6,035 nt of DNA from NCBI GenBank assembly GCA_030624545.1, contig JAUXJX010000141.1, forward strand, positions 1-6,035. The letters are read 5' to 3'. How positions within the stretch are numbered: the stretch's first letter is position 1; every line of letters begins with the position of its first letter. The stretch is from Bacteroidota bacterium. GTDB taxonomy: Bacteria; Zhuqueibacterota; JdFR-76; DREG01. The notes beneath the pieces were generated by a model. It worked only from the letters and a program-made list of their open reading frames with translations, ran no database searches and was not told where the DNA came from. Shown here in pieces: positions 1 through 6,035 of the stretch. Both the position numbers and the translations under genes were made by a program.

Positions 1-157
1 CCGCACCGCGGATGTTCTCATTGTACTTTACGCTGATCTCGCCGTCCCTAAATCTCTCGATGGAAACGAGACCAAGATCCATTCCGAGTTCTCGAGCTAT
101 ATCAGCGGCCAACTGCTGATTAGACGAGCCCGAGAAGATTTTGAGCTGTGATTTCAC
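1..157 (-). CDS. prs: Ribose-phosphate pyrophosphokinase (PRPP synthetase), N-terminal part, cut by left window edge
   Basis: Cytosolic enzyme that transfers pyrophosphate from ATP to ribose 5-phosphate, giving PRPP for purine, pyrimidine, NAD, His and Trp synthesis. Only the first 52 codons are in the window. The visible protein opens with KIFSGSSNQQLAADIARELG (residues 6-25), followed by RFRDGEISVKYNENIRG (35-51). These match the start of the Prs N-terminal phosphoribosyltransferase-like domain, including the F-x-DGE-x-x-V and NEN-[IV]-RG signatures. The start is GTG at 157-155. The same frame has a TGA at 181-179, and no other ATG, GTG or TTG lies between them, so this is the only standard start. 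A weak purine-rich AGGCAGG lies 9 bases upstream. The gene follows ispE by 45 bases on the same strand, so the two are probably co-transcribed. The family is clear; whether the rest of the gene is intact cannot be seen. Confidence 0.93.
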   Translation of the reverse strand, partial: MKSQLKIFSGSSNQQLAADIARELGMDLGLVSIERFRDGEISVKYNENIRGA

Positions 158-202
158 GCGATATTGCCTGCCTTGCCTTCAAACCTATCCTAGATCCAAA
201 AT

Positions 203-1078
203 TCAACCTTGTAAGCTGTCTGCGGATAAGGTTTCGCCCAGGTAGACGGGCATTTGGTTTCCAAGATTCGCTTTGGCAAGAACCGCTTGTTCTATTTTTG
301 AAAACAATCCGAATACCGAAGAGCCGGTCCCGGAAAGACCTGCAAAAAAGGCGCCCTCTTGATAACATCTCTGCTTTAACCTCCCCAGATCCGGATGACG
401 GGCAAATATCAACCGTTCGAAGTCATTGGTAAAAACCTTCGGAAAATCAAAAGATCGCGCTTCGCTTACTTTCAAGCTATCGAATATATAATAAACTGCC
501 TGGTTTGTCAAGCCAATTTTGAGTTCTTCATACGCCCAACGAGTTGATATTTTATAAGTTGGACAACCAATTAACACGTGAAAATGCCATCCGGGAGAGA
601 AGAACCTCAGAATCTCTCCTCTTCCCCTGCCGACTGCCGTCCCACCCCTGATAAAGAACGGAGCATCCGATCCTAATTGTGCTGCAAGCTCAAATAACCT
701 TTCTTCGCTCATGAAATTGTCGTACAGACGATTCAAGGCTAGAAGTGTTGCGGCGGCATCACTGCTTCCGCCACCCAAACCCGAACCGTGGGGGATTTTC
801 TTGGTCAATGCTATTTGGCAGCCTTGAAACTCGCCACACTCGCCGGCAAAGAGCTGCGCTGCCCGATAGCATAGATTGCTCTCATCGTCGGGAATGTCGG
901 TATTGCCGACTGACAAATCGATTGAATTGTCCTCCGTCAAAACGAGTTCCAGCCTGTCCCGGAGATCCACGGTTTGAAAGACGGTCTCTATTTCATGGAA
1001 GCCGTCTTGCCGTTTACCCAAAACACGGAGCGCAAGATTCACCTTTGCCGGTGGAAAACAAACCGTTCTTCTTAACAT
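203..1078 (-). CDS. ispE: 4-diphosphocytidyl-2-C-methyl-D-erythritol kinase (CDP-ME kinase)
   Basis: Phosphorylates the 2-hydroxyl of CDP-methylerythritol with ATP, the fourth step of the MEP (non-mevalonate) isoprenoid pathway, in the cytosol. The 291-residue protein has the usual IspE length and all GHMP-kinase motifs. The N-terminal PAKVNLALRVLGKRQDGFH (10-28) holds catalytic Lys12. The glycine-rich ATP loop PHGSGLGGGSSDAA spans 96-109. LGSDAPFF (135-142) holds the catalytic Asp138, and the C-terminal LSGTGSSVFGLF spans 248-259. I chose the ATG at 1078 because the conserved region begins about ten residues in, as is normal for IspE, and because AGAGG lies 10 bases upstream. An in-frame ATG at 1144 would add 22 residues (MKICSSSYILC...) unlike the family, and it overlaps the candidate promoter. 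prs follows 45 bases downstream. No frameshift or missing key residue is seen. Confidence 0.97.
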   Translation of the reverse strand: MLRRTVCFPPAKVNLALRVLGKRQDGFHEIETVFQTVDLRDRLELVLTEDNSIDLSVGNTDIPDDESNLCYRAAQLFAGECGEFQGCQIALTKKIPHGSGLGGGSSDAAATLLALNRLYDNFMSEERLFELAAQLGSDAPFFIRGGTAVGRGRGEILRFFSPGWHFHVLIGCPTYKISTRWAYEELKIGLTNQAVYYIFDSLKVSEARSFDFPKVFTNDFERLIFARHPDLGRLKQRCYQEGAFFAGLSGTGSSVFGLFSKIEQAVLAKANLGNQMPVYLGETLSADSLQG

Positions 1079-1088
1079 AGGATTACGG

Positions 1089-1093
1089 CCTCT
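1089..1093 (-). promoter_or_regulatory. Ribosome binding site deciding the ispE start
   Basis: On the minus strand AGAGG (within GAAAGAGG) sits 10 bases upstream of the ATG at 1078. This supports that start over the in-frame ATG at 1144, which has no comparable purine-rich motif before it. Confidence 0.55.
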
Positions 1094-1115
1094 TTCACAG
1101 ATCCTCAATGAACAT

Positions 1116-1144
1116 AAAATATAAGAGCTAGAGCATATTTTCAA
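1116..1144 (-). promoter_or_regulatory. Candidate sigma70-type promoter for ispE-prs
   Basis: On the minus strand TTGAAA (1144-1139) and TATTTT (1121-1116) are separated by 17 bases. They match the -35 and -10 consensus at 5/6 and 4/6 positions. Transcription would begin near 1108, giving a leader of about 30 bases before the ispE ATG. Position and spacing fit well, but the region is AT-rich and such matches arise by chance. It is a pattern match, and the organism's own consensus is unknown. Confidence 0.35.
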
Positions 1145-1150
1145 TCACTT

Positions 1151-1395
1151 ATTGCCATTCAAAGTTGGGGGCAGATTGAAGGCTGATTATGTTCTCCTTT
1201 GAGAAGATAAATTTTGAAGACTTCCAACTTTTGTTAATCGAAAGAGAGGACGTATTTCGGGTTGCTTTTACCTGCAATATTATTTAGATTTTGTCAAATA
1301 ACCACAAACAAGACTTTGCTTAATTTAACCGACTATTACTAAAAAGCTTAAGAATCCCAGCGGAGATCTCAAGATCAGCTGATTCGAATGGCAAT
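1151..1395. repeat. 10-bp inverted repeat pair spanning the divergent promoter region
   Basis: ATTGCCATTC at 1151-1160 and its exact reverse complement GAATGGCAAT at 1386-1395 lie 225 bases apart. The match extends to 12 of 13 positions (ATTGCCATTC followed by AAA in one copy and GAA in the other). One arm is just upstream of the candidate ispE -35 and the other is 26 bases before the lpxH ATG. The repeat is seen directly; a role as paired operator sites is speculative, and a chance match is possible. Confidence 0.4.
1363..1383. promoter_or_regulatory. Two adjacent palindromes upstream of lpxH, possible operator
   Basis: GAGATCTC (1363-1370) and ATCAGCTGAT (1374-1383) are perfect palindromes separated by three bases, about 40-60 bases upstream of the lpxH ATG. 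Overlapping AAGCTT and CTTAAG lie just before them at 1344-1352. Such dyads are typical binding sites for dimeric regulators, but they do not match a named operator I recognise. The symmetry is certain; the function is a guess. Confidence 0.25.
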
Positions 1396-1421
1396 TCCAT
1401 GAGATAGTTAGACCAAAGCAT

Positions 1422-2261
1422 ATGACATCCTCTGCAGCGATTTCCAATCGAAACATCTTTTTCATTTCCGACGCTCATGCCGGTTCATTGGACCATGAGG
1501 CAGAGGTCAGGAAGCACGAAAATCTCATCGGGTTTTTTAATTATCTGGCCACCATTTCACCTCCGCCCCTTCTATACATTGTTGGAGATCTGTTCGACTA
1601 TTGGTTTGAATACCGCCAGGCAGTTCCTATGATGTATCAAACGATACTGGGCCATCTCGCACTCTTGGTGGAGCGCGGAGTAGAAATCCGATATGTTACG
1701 GGCAACCATGATTACTGGATGGGAAAGTTCTTTCCTCAATACCTGGGAATTCCGGTTTTCCATGGTGAACATACGCTTCGAGCCGGGTCAAAGAAAATTC
1801 AGATATTTCATGGAGATGGCATTCTAAATGATGACATAGGCTATCGGATACTAAAGAGAATTCTTCGAAATAAGTTCATCATAGCGATTTACAGATGGAT
1901 TCACCCGGATCTGGGAATCCCGTTGGCACGCGTGGCATCCGTGGCGAGTAGGAAGCATAACAAAAGAGGTCCCGAGCAAGCCATGAATGAAGACGAACAG
2001 TATTTGGCCTATGCCCTGGAACAGTTCGACGACGGCTTTGACTATGTGATTCTCGCCCATACTCACCGACCCAAAGCAATTTCTCGTGGTCAACATCTGT
2101 ATGTGAATTTGGGTGATTGGATCGAAAACTTCACATTCGCCATCTTTGACGGGCTCGAACTAAAGCTTCATAAGTGGAATAAGGATCTAACCCAGATACC
2201 GTTCCAATTAATTGAGGAGACAGAGGTCACAAAAGATAAGGAAATACCTGAAACTCTCTAA
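1422..2261 (+). CDS. lpxH: UDP-2,3-diacylglucosamine diphosphatase (LpxH family metallophosphoesterase)
   Basis: Hydrolyses UDP-2,3-diacylglucosamine to lipid X and UMP, a lipid A step at the inner face of the cytoplasmic membrane. The 279-residue protein is a calcineurin-like phosphoesterase with the full metal-site series in order: SDAH (Asp17, His19), GDLFDYW (Asp56), GNHD (Asn95), FHGDG (His130), AHTHRP (His213, His215), then NLGDW (229-233). GDLFDYW and the terminal GDW resemble LpxH (GDLFEAW and GAW in E. coli) rather than general phosphoesterases. It is about 40 residues longer than E. coli LpxH. The extra length includes a helical segment with IHPDLG (160-165) and a polar C-terminal tail after about residue 255. 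E. coli has Arg in GNRD where this protein has His. No other in-frame start precedes the SDAH motif and no clear Shine-Dalgarno is present. The class A penicillin-binding protein follows after about 58 bases, suggesting an envelope-biogenesis transcript. A related phosphoesterase with another substrate is possible but less likely. Confidence 0.85.
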   Translation: MTSSAAISNRNIFFISDAHAGSLDHEAEVRKHENLIGFFNYLATISPPPLLYIVGDLFDYWFEYRQAVPMMYQTILGHLALLVERGVEIRYVTGNHDYWMGKFFPQYLGIPVFHGEHTLRAGSKKIQIFHGDGILNDDIGYRILKRILRNKFIIAIYRWIHPDLGIPLARVASVASRKHNKRGPEQAMNEDEQYLAYALEQFDDGFDYVILAHTHRPKAISRGQHLYVNLGDWIENFTFAIFDGLELKLHKWNKDLTQIPFQLIEETEVTKDKEIPETL

Positions 2262-2319
2262 CCTCTTAATTGTTTAAGAAATCAGGTCCACCGAAAAAAT
2301 CACAAACTTGCGGCATCCA

Positions 2320-4506
2320 ATGAAAAGAAAATTACGAAACAGACACGATGAATCCGGGACCGAGGGAATTAGAAACCGGAGGAAACTGACGTGGAGGATC
2401 ATTGTTCCTTGTGTCTTAATTCTCCTATTCGCCTTGTTTGCCTACTGGATTACTCGCGACCTGCCCTCTCTCACTCAGCTAGAACACTTTGAGCCAACCC
2501 TGGTAACAAAGGTCTACTCTGCGGACGGTAAGGTTATAAAGCAATTCTTCACCCAGAGAAGGGACTTTGTTCCGCTGAAGGAAATTCCTCTTCAGATGCG
2601 ACGGGCGGTGATTATCACCGAGGATAAGCGGTTCTACTCACACTGGGGATTTGATTCAAAACGCACCCTGAAGGCCGCATACATAGACATAATCCATCTT
2701 GCACGCCTGGAAGGTGCGAGTACGATCAGCCAGCAGCTGGCGCGAGATCTCTATTTCACCAAGGAGAAGATCTTTATACGGAAGATTCGCGAGCTCATAA
2801 CGGCGATCCAAATCGAGCGCACCTATTCCAAGGACGAAATCCTCGAAATGTATCTGAACCAGATCTATTTCGGGCACGGGTCTCACGGAATCAAAGCCGC
2901 CACTTCCTATTTTTTCAACAAAAATGTTAAAGACCTCAATTTGGAGGAATGTGCCCTGCTTGGAGCTATTCTCAACGTTCCGGCAATTTATTCTCCCATC
3001 AATCATCCTGACCGCGCCAAAAAACGAAGAGACCTGGTTCTAAAGTTGATGTATACAAGCGGCGACTTGACGGAAGAAGAATACCTGGAAGCCAGAGAGA
3101 AGCCGATTAAGCTCGGTGAGGGCGGGAGGCCGGGAGGCAACGACGTTGGCCCATACTTCACAGAACACGTTCGAAGAACGCTGGAGAAGCAATTCGGCAC
3201 GGATCTCTATACAGGTGGATACAGTATTCTTACCACTCTCGACACACGCGTACAAGCTGTAGCAGACTCGGCGATCAAAGAACAACTCTCGAGACTACAG
3301 GCATTGGTAAAAAAGCGGTTTAGAAACCGCAAGAAACTACAGGAATTGTTAGATAAATATGTACCCGATCCCGATATGCAAGCCGCCATAAAAGCGGATA
3401 CCAGCAAGATTGATTCTGTGAGTAACACACATGCGGCAGTCCAGGTGGCTTTTATTGCGCTGAACCCTGAAAACGGGCATGTACTGGCCATGACGGGCGG
3501 TCGGGATTTTGGCGAATCCAAGTTCAATCGTGCTGTCCAGGCCAAAAGGCAGCCAGGTTCGGCTTTCAAACCTTTCATTTATACCGCTGTCATAGACAAC
3601 GGCTATTCCCCCACGTTCGAAGTGTTGAACCAGCCGGTGGTTTTATTTATGCCGGACGGAACCAGGTGGAAACCCAGAAATTTTAACCGCGATCTGGGAG
3701 GACCAACGACGCTTCGAGAGGCCTTGCGGCGCTCGTTGAATCTACCGTCTGCCCGCCTGCTTCAGGAGGTCGTGAAGCCAAGCGTTGTGGTCAACTATGC
3801 CAAGCGAATGGGTATCACTACTAATCTACGAGCTGTTGATGCACTGGCTTTGGGCACCTCTGAGGTCATCCCCATTGAACTGGTATCTGCCTATGGTATT
3901 CTCGCCAACGCTGGGATCTGGGTGAGACCCATCACGATAACAAAAATTGTCGATAGAAGGGGTGAAGTAATTTTTGAAGCGATCCCCGAGCGAAGGGAGG
4001 TTCTGTCGCAGCAGACGGCTTATATTATGACAAATCTCCTGGAAAATGTGATCAACCGGGGCACAGGGGCGGCAGCCAGAAGCGTCTACAATTTCCAGAG
4101 ACCTGCGGCAGGAAAAACCGGAACCACGGACGACTACACAGACGCTTGGTTTGCAGGCTTTACGCCGCAGCTTACGGCAGGACTTTGGGTCGGCATGGAT
4201 AACCCGGGCATTTCGCTTGGCAACAACCAAACAGGATCTGCGGCCGCCCTTCCAATCTGGGCTAATTTTATGCGAACTGTATATGACACACTGGATCTGC
4301 CGGTTGAAAGCTTCGAAATGCCTGAAGGCATAAGCCAACTGACAATCTGTAAAGAAAGCAAACTGAACTCAACTGAATATTGCCCTGACGTTTACGACGA
4401 AGTATTTAAGTCGGAAGCAGCACCGGAGCAGGAGTGCCCCATTCATACCGGAAGAATTGAAACGGATATTAAGCGAAAAAGCAAATCAAAGAGGATCATC
4501 TTCTAG
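2320..4506 (+). CDS. Class A penicillin-binding protein, PBP1A type (peptidoglycan glycosyltransferase / DD-transpeptidase)
   Basis: Bifunctional enzyme, anchored in the cytoplasmic membrane with its catalytic domains in the periplasm, that polymerises lipid II into glycan strands and cross-links the peptides. Numbering is from the ATG at 2320 (728 residues). A basic N-terminus precedes one membrane segment (27-44). The GT51 domain shows EDKRFYSHWGFD (catalytic Glu101), GASTISQQLARDLYF (132-146), RKIRELI...EILEMYLNQIYFG (154-185, second Glu176), HGIKAATSYFF and LLGAILNVPAIYSP. The transpeptidase domain has SAFK (nucleophile Ser414, Lys417), SLN (472-474) and KTGTT (599-603). A charged, Lys/Arg-rich stretch (about 324-346) lengthens the linker before the transpeptidase domain. 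The tail has Cys677, Cys688, Cys706 and His709, followed by a basic end. An in-frame TTG at 2308 would add four residues; neither start has a clear ribosome site, so ATG is preferred. The gene probably shares a transcript with lpxH. It resembles mrcA/ponA products but lacks the large OB-type insert of E. coli PBP1A. Confidence 0.95.
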   Translation: MKRKLRNRHDESGTEGIRNRRKLTWRIIVPCVLILLFALFAYWITRDLPSLTQLEHFEPTLVTKVYSADGKVIKQFFTQRRDFVPLKEIPLQMRRAVIITEDKRFYSHWGFDSKRTLKAAYIDIIHLARLEGASTISQQLARDLYFTKEKIFIRKIRELITAIQIERTYSKDEILEMYLNQIYFGHGSHGIKAATSYFFNKNVKDLNLEECALLGAILNVPAIYSPINHPDRAKKRRDLVLKLMYTSGDLTEEEYLEAREKPIKLGEGGRPGGNDVGPYFTEHVRRTLEKQFGTDLYTGGYSILTTLDTRVQAVADSAIKEQLSRLQALVKKRFRNRKKLQELLDKYVPDPDMQAAIKADTSKIDSVSNTHAAVQVAFIALNPENGHVLAMTGGRDFGESKFNRAVQAKRQPGSAFKPFIYTAVIDNGYSPTFEVLNQPVVLFMPDGTRWKPRNFNRDLGGPTTLREALRRSLNLPSARLLQEVVKPSVVVNYAKRMGITTNLRAVDALALGTSEVIPIELVSAYGILANAGIWVRPITITKIVDRRGEVIFEAIPERREVLSQQTAYIMTNLLENVINRGTGAAARSVYNFQRPAAGKTGTTDDYTDAWFAGFTPQLTAGLWVGMDNPGISLGNNQTGSAAALPIWANFMRTVYDTLDLPVESFEMPEGISQLTICKESKLNSTEYCPDVYDEVFKSEAAPEQECPIHTGRIETDIKRKSKSKRIIF

Positions 4507-4554
4507 CCCGAATTATTCAACACTGATCGACACGCGCCTGCTTGCTCAGGCAAA

Positions 4555-4601
4555 CCTGCCGGCGGGCTGTTCCAAGATTAAGATTGCTCTTTGCCGGCAG
4601 G
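4555..4601. repeat. GC-rich inverted repeat in the convergent gap, possible bidirectional terminator
   Basis: CCTGCCGGC (4555-4563) and GCCGGCAGG (4593-4601) are exact reverse complements separated by 29 bases; each arm contains the palindrome GCCGGC. They sit between the 3' ends of the penicillin-binding protein gene and deoA, where a two-way transcription stop is expected. A smaller hairpin, GCCTG-cttgct-CAGGC (4536-4551), lies just beside it. Neither strand has a proper U-run after the stem: plus reads CAGACCAAAAA and minus reads only TTTGCC. A classic intrinsic terminator is therefore not shown. It could instead be a copy of a dispersed palindromic intergenic repeat. Confidence 0.5.
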
Positions 4602-4623
4602 CAGACCAAAAACACTAAACCTC

Positions 4624-5955
4624 TCAAATCCCAAACGACATCAATCTCCCATTTCGATCGATTTCACCGCGAACGGGCTTCACCGGCTTTCCGGGAGTTT
4701 CGCTGATTGTTATCGCGTTTCTGATCTGGTTTTCAATTTCTGGCTTTATGTCTTTCCTAGTGTAGAATGTCGCCAGAGGTTCTCCAATCTCTACTCCCTC
4801 ACCGACTTGTTTTTTCAATAATATTCCGGCAAAATGGTCAACATCATCTTCCATTCTTAAACGACCCGCTCCGGCCAGGCATGAAGCCATACCGATCTCA
4901 TATGCATCTATGGCAGATAAATTTCCGGCCTTCTGAGATAAAACCTGATGTTCCCGAGGCAACGGAAACCTTTTGTCTTTTTCAATGACAGATGTGTCTC
5001 CGCCCAACTCGTGCACGTACGCGAAGAACTTTTCCAAGGCACGACCGGAAGATATGGACTGTTGTAGTTTCGAGACAATTTCCCCGGGTGCATCCACATC
5101 TCCCGCTATTCGCAGCGCCACAATTCCCAAAGAGTAAACTAATTCCATCGTATCTGATGGCCCTTCCCCTCTAAGGCATTGAATCGCTTCCTGTACTTCC
5201 AGCCAATTTCCCACGGCACAACCCGTAGGCTGATCCATATCGGTAAGGAGGGCGCGCGTCTCCACGCCAAAATCCAAACCTACTTGAATCAGAAGCTTCG
5301 CCAGGTGAATTGCATCTTTCTGACTGCGGAAGAAAGCACCTTTGCCGGTCTTAACGTCAAGCAGTAGTCCGTCCAGGTCTTCCGCCAGTTTTTTGCTCAT
5401 TATGCTGCCTACCACGAGTGGGATGGATTCGATCGTTGCCGTGACGTCGCGAAGGGAATACATGCGGCGGTCGGCTGGCACCAATTCATCGGTTTGCCCT
5501 GAGATGACAAAACCCACTTTCTTGAGTACGCGCTTGAATTTCGCTAGTGAAACCACGGGATTCAGCCCCGGAATCGATTCCAGCTTATCCAGTGTTCCAC
5601 CCGAATGTCCAAGACCGCGGCCGGAAATCATAGGTATGCTGATGCCCATGCTGGCAAGCAGCGGCGCCAAAACCAGGGAAATCTTATCACCCACGCCGCC
5701 CGTACTATGCTTACCTAATTTGAACCCATCAATGTCAGAAAGGTCAAGGACCTTTCCGGAATCCCGCATGGAGTGAACGAGGGTAACCATTTCCTCAACT
5801 GTCATCCCCTGAAGGAAAACTGCCATCAAAAAAGCGCTCATCTGGTAATCCGGAATCCGGCCGGATGCGTATTCTTTGATGAAACGTGTGAGGCTGTCTT
5901 TGGGAATGGGCCGATTCTCTCTTTTCAGCTTTATAATCTCAACCGGGTTGAACAT
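4624..5955 (-). CDS. deoA: Thymidine phosphorylase / pyrimidine-nucleoside phosphorylase
   Basis: Cytosolic salvage enzyme that splits thymidine (and possibly uridine) with phosphate to the free base and (deoxy)ribose 1-phosphate; it works as a dimer. The 443 residues match the usual family length of about 435-440. The N-terminal helical domain (1-70) is followed by the phosphate-binding KHSTGGVGDK (82-91) and the family signature SGRGLGHSGGTLDKLES (111-127). Next come GQTDELVPADRRMYSLRDVTAT (153-174), the SIMSKK segment (184-189) and a C-terminal PYNP_C-type domain (about 340-415). Residues equivalent to E. coli Lys84, Ser86, Ser95, Thr123, Arg171, Ser186 and Lys190 are all present at a constant offset of two. 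Met109 stands where broad-specificity PyNP enzymes have Lys and E. coli DeoA has Met111, so a preference for deoxynucleosides is inferred. The downstream DMDQPTGCAVGN is more PyNP-like. The ATG at 5955 has only GGAG 13 bases upstream. The frame stays open upstream but holds no ATG, GTG or TTG before a stop near 6033. Confidence 0.95.
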   Translation of the reverse strand: MFNPVEIIKLKRENRPIPKDSLTRFIKEYASGRIPDYQMSAFLMAVFLQGMTVEEMVTLVHSMRDSGKVLDLSDIDGFKLGKHSTGGVGDKISLVLAPLLASMGISIPMISGRGLGHSGGTLDKLESIPGLNPVVSLAKFKRVLKKVGFVISGQTDELVPADRRMYSLRDVTATIESIPLVVGSIMSKKLAEDLDGLLLDVKTGKGAFFRSQKDAIHLAKLLIQVGLDFGVETRALLTDMDQPTGCAVGNWLEVQEAIQCLRGEGPSDTMELVYSLGIVALRIAGDVDAPGEIVSKLQQSISSGRALEKFFAYVHELGGDTSVIEKDKRFPLPREHQVLSQKAGNLSAIDAYEIGMASCLAGAGRLRMEDDVDHFAGILLKKQVGEGVEIGEPLATFYTRKDIKPEIENQIRNAITISETPGKPVKPVRGEIDRNGRLMSFGI

Positions 5956-6035
5956 GAGGTATCCAATTCTCCAATATGGTGTGTTACTGCAACATTCTGT
6001 AAACGGCCAAAAGTGAACTAATCCAGGTTTCTAAG

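Larger units (their letters stand above)
1079..1421. other. Divergent intergenic region between ispE and lpxH
   Basis: This 343-base AT-rich stretch separates two divergently transcribed units. I see no plausible coding sequence, tRNA or recognised riboswitch. It holds the candidate ispE promoter and ribosome binding site, two adjacent short palindromes near the lpxH end, and a 10-bp inverted repeat whose arms lie near the two gene starts. An exact minus-strand TTGACA at 1297-1292 has no good -10 at 16-18 bases. For lpxH the best I can offer is a poor plus-strand pair, TTGCTT (1316-1321) and TAAAAA (1340-1345), too weak to annotate. The lpxH ATG has no clear Shine-Dalgarno motif before it. 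Confidence 0.6.

Noticed and set aside
1079..1144. 22-residue N-terminal extension of IspE from an ATG at 1144
   Set aside because: The extension does not resemble the IspE N-terminus, its ATG lies within the candidate -35 region, and the ATG at 1078 has AGAGG at good spacing.
1292..1297. Exact minus-strand TTGACA as the ispE -35
   Set aside because: No acceptable -10 hexamer at 16-18 bases; the next sequence reads CAGGTAAAA, and the site is about 210 bases from the start codon.
1373..1420. GATTCGAA resembling a tRNA T-arm before lpxH
   Set aside because: No acceptor, D-arm or anticodon stem can be formed around it, so it is not a tRNA.
2264..2279. TCTTAA-TTGT-TTAAGA hairpin just after lpxH as a terminator
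   Set aside because: The stem is short and AT-only apart from one pair, with no following T-run. lpxH and the penicillin-binding protein gene are closely spaced and probably co-transcribed.
3826..4338. 170-codon open frame on the minus strand opposite the transpeptidase domain
   Set aside because: It overlaps conserved PBP motifs, has no recognisable domain and no ribosome site, and is a shadow frame.
5342..5776. 144-codon open frame on the plus strand opposite deoA
   Set aside because: It lies wholly antisense to a strongly conserved gene, is Ser/Pro-rich low-complexity protein with no family motif, and is a codon-bias shadow.

Overview
The window is a chromosomal housekeeping segment from a Gram-negative bacterium. 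LpxH (lipid A synthesis) implies an outer membrane with lipopolysaccharide, the PBP1A-type enzyme implies a peptidoglycan wall, and IspE implies isoprenoids made by the MEP pathway. The LpxH has GNHD where E. coli has GNRD, together with an IHPDLG segment and HGDG. From memory this resembles proteins of the Bacteroidetes/Chlorobi (FCB) side more than those of enterobacteria. Two of the four complete genes also lack a clear Shine-Dalgarno sequence. The taxonomic hint is weak.

Layout, left to right. (1) Minus strand: the first 52 codons of prs (PRPP synthetase, running off the left edge), preceded by complete ispE; the ispE-prs order is a common bacterial arrangement. (2) A 343-base AT-rich divergent intergenic region with a candidate ispE promoter, several palindromes and one long-range inverted repeat. 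(3) Plus strand: lpxH followed after about 58 bases by a class A penicillin-binding protein, probably one transcript. (4) A 117-base convergent gap with a 9-bp perfect GC-rich inverted repeat. (5) Minus strand: thymidine/pyrimidine-nucleoside phosphorylase (deoA type), with its 5' flank at the right edge.

The genes share broad themes rather than one pathway. lpxH and the penicillin-binding protein both build the cell envelope. ispE feeds isoprenoid synthesis, including the undecaprenyl carrier used for peptidoglycan and LPS. prs supplies PRPP for nucleotides, and deoA salvages pyrimidine deoxynucleosides.

All coding space is explained by recognised conserved families with intact catalytic motifs. 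I found no mobile element, CRISPR array, RNA gene or toxin-antitoxin pair, and no sign of an undescribed system. The second-look items are small: intergenic palindromes, motif variants and a Cys/His tail on the penicillin-binding protein.
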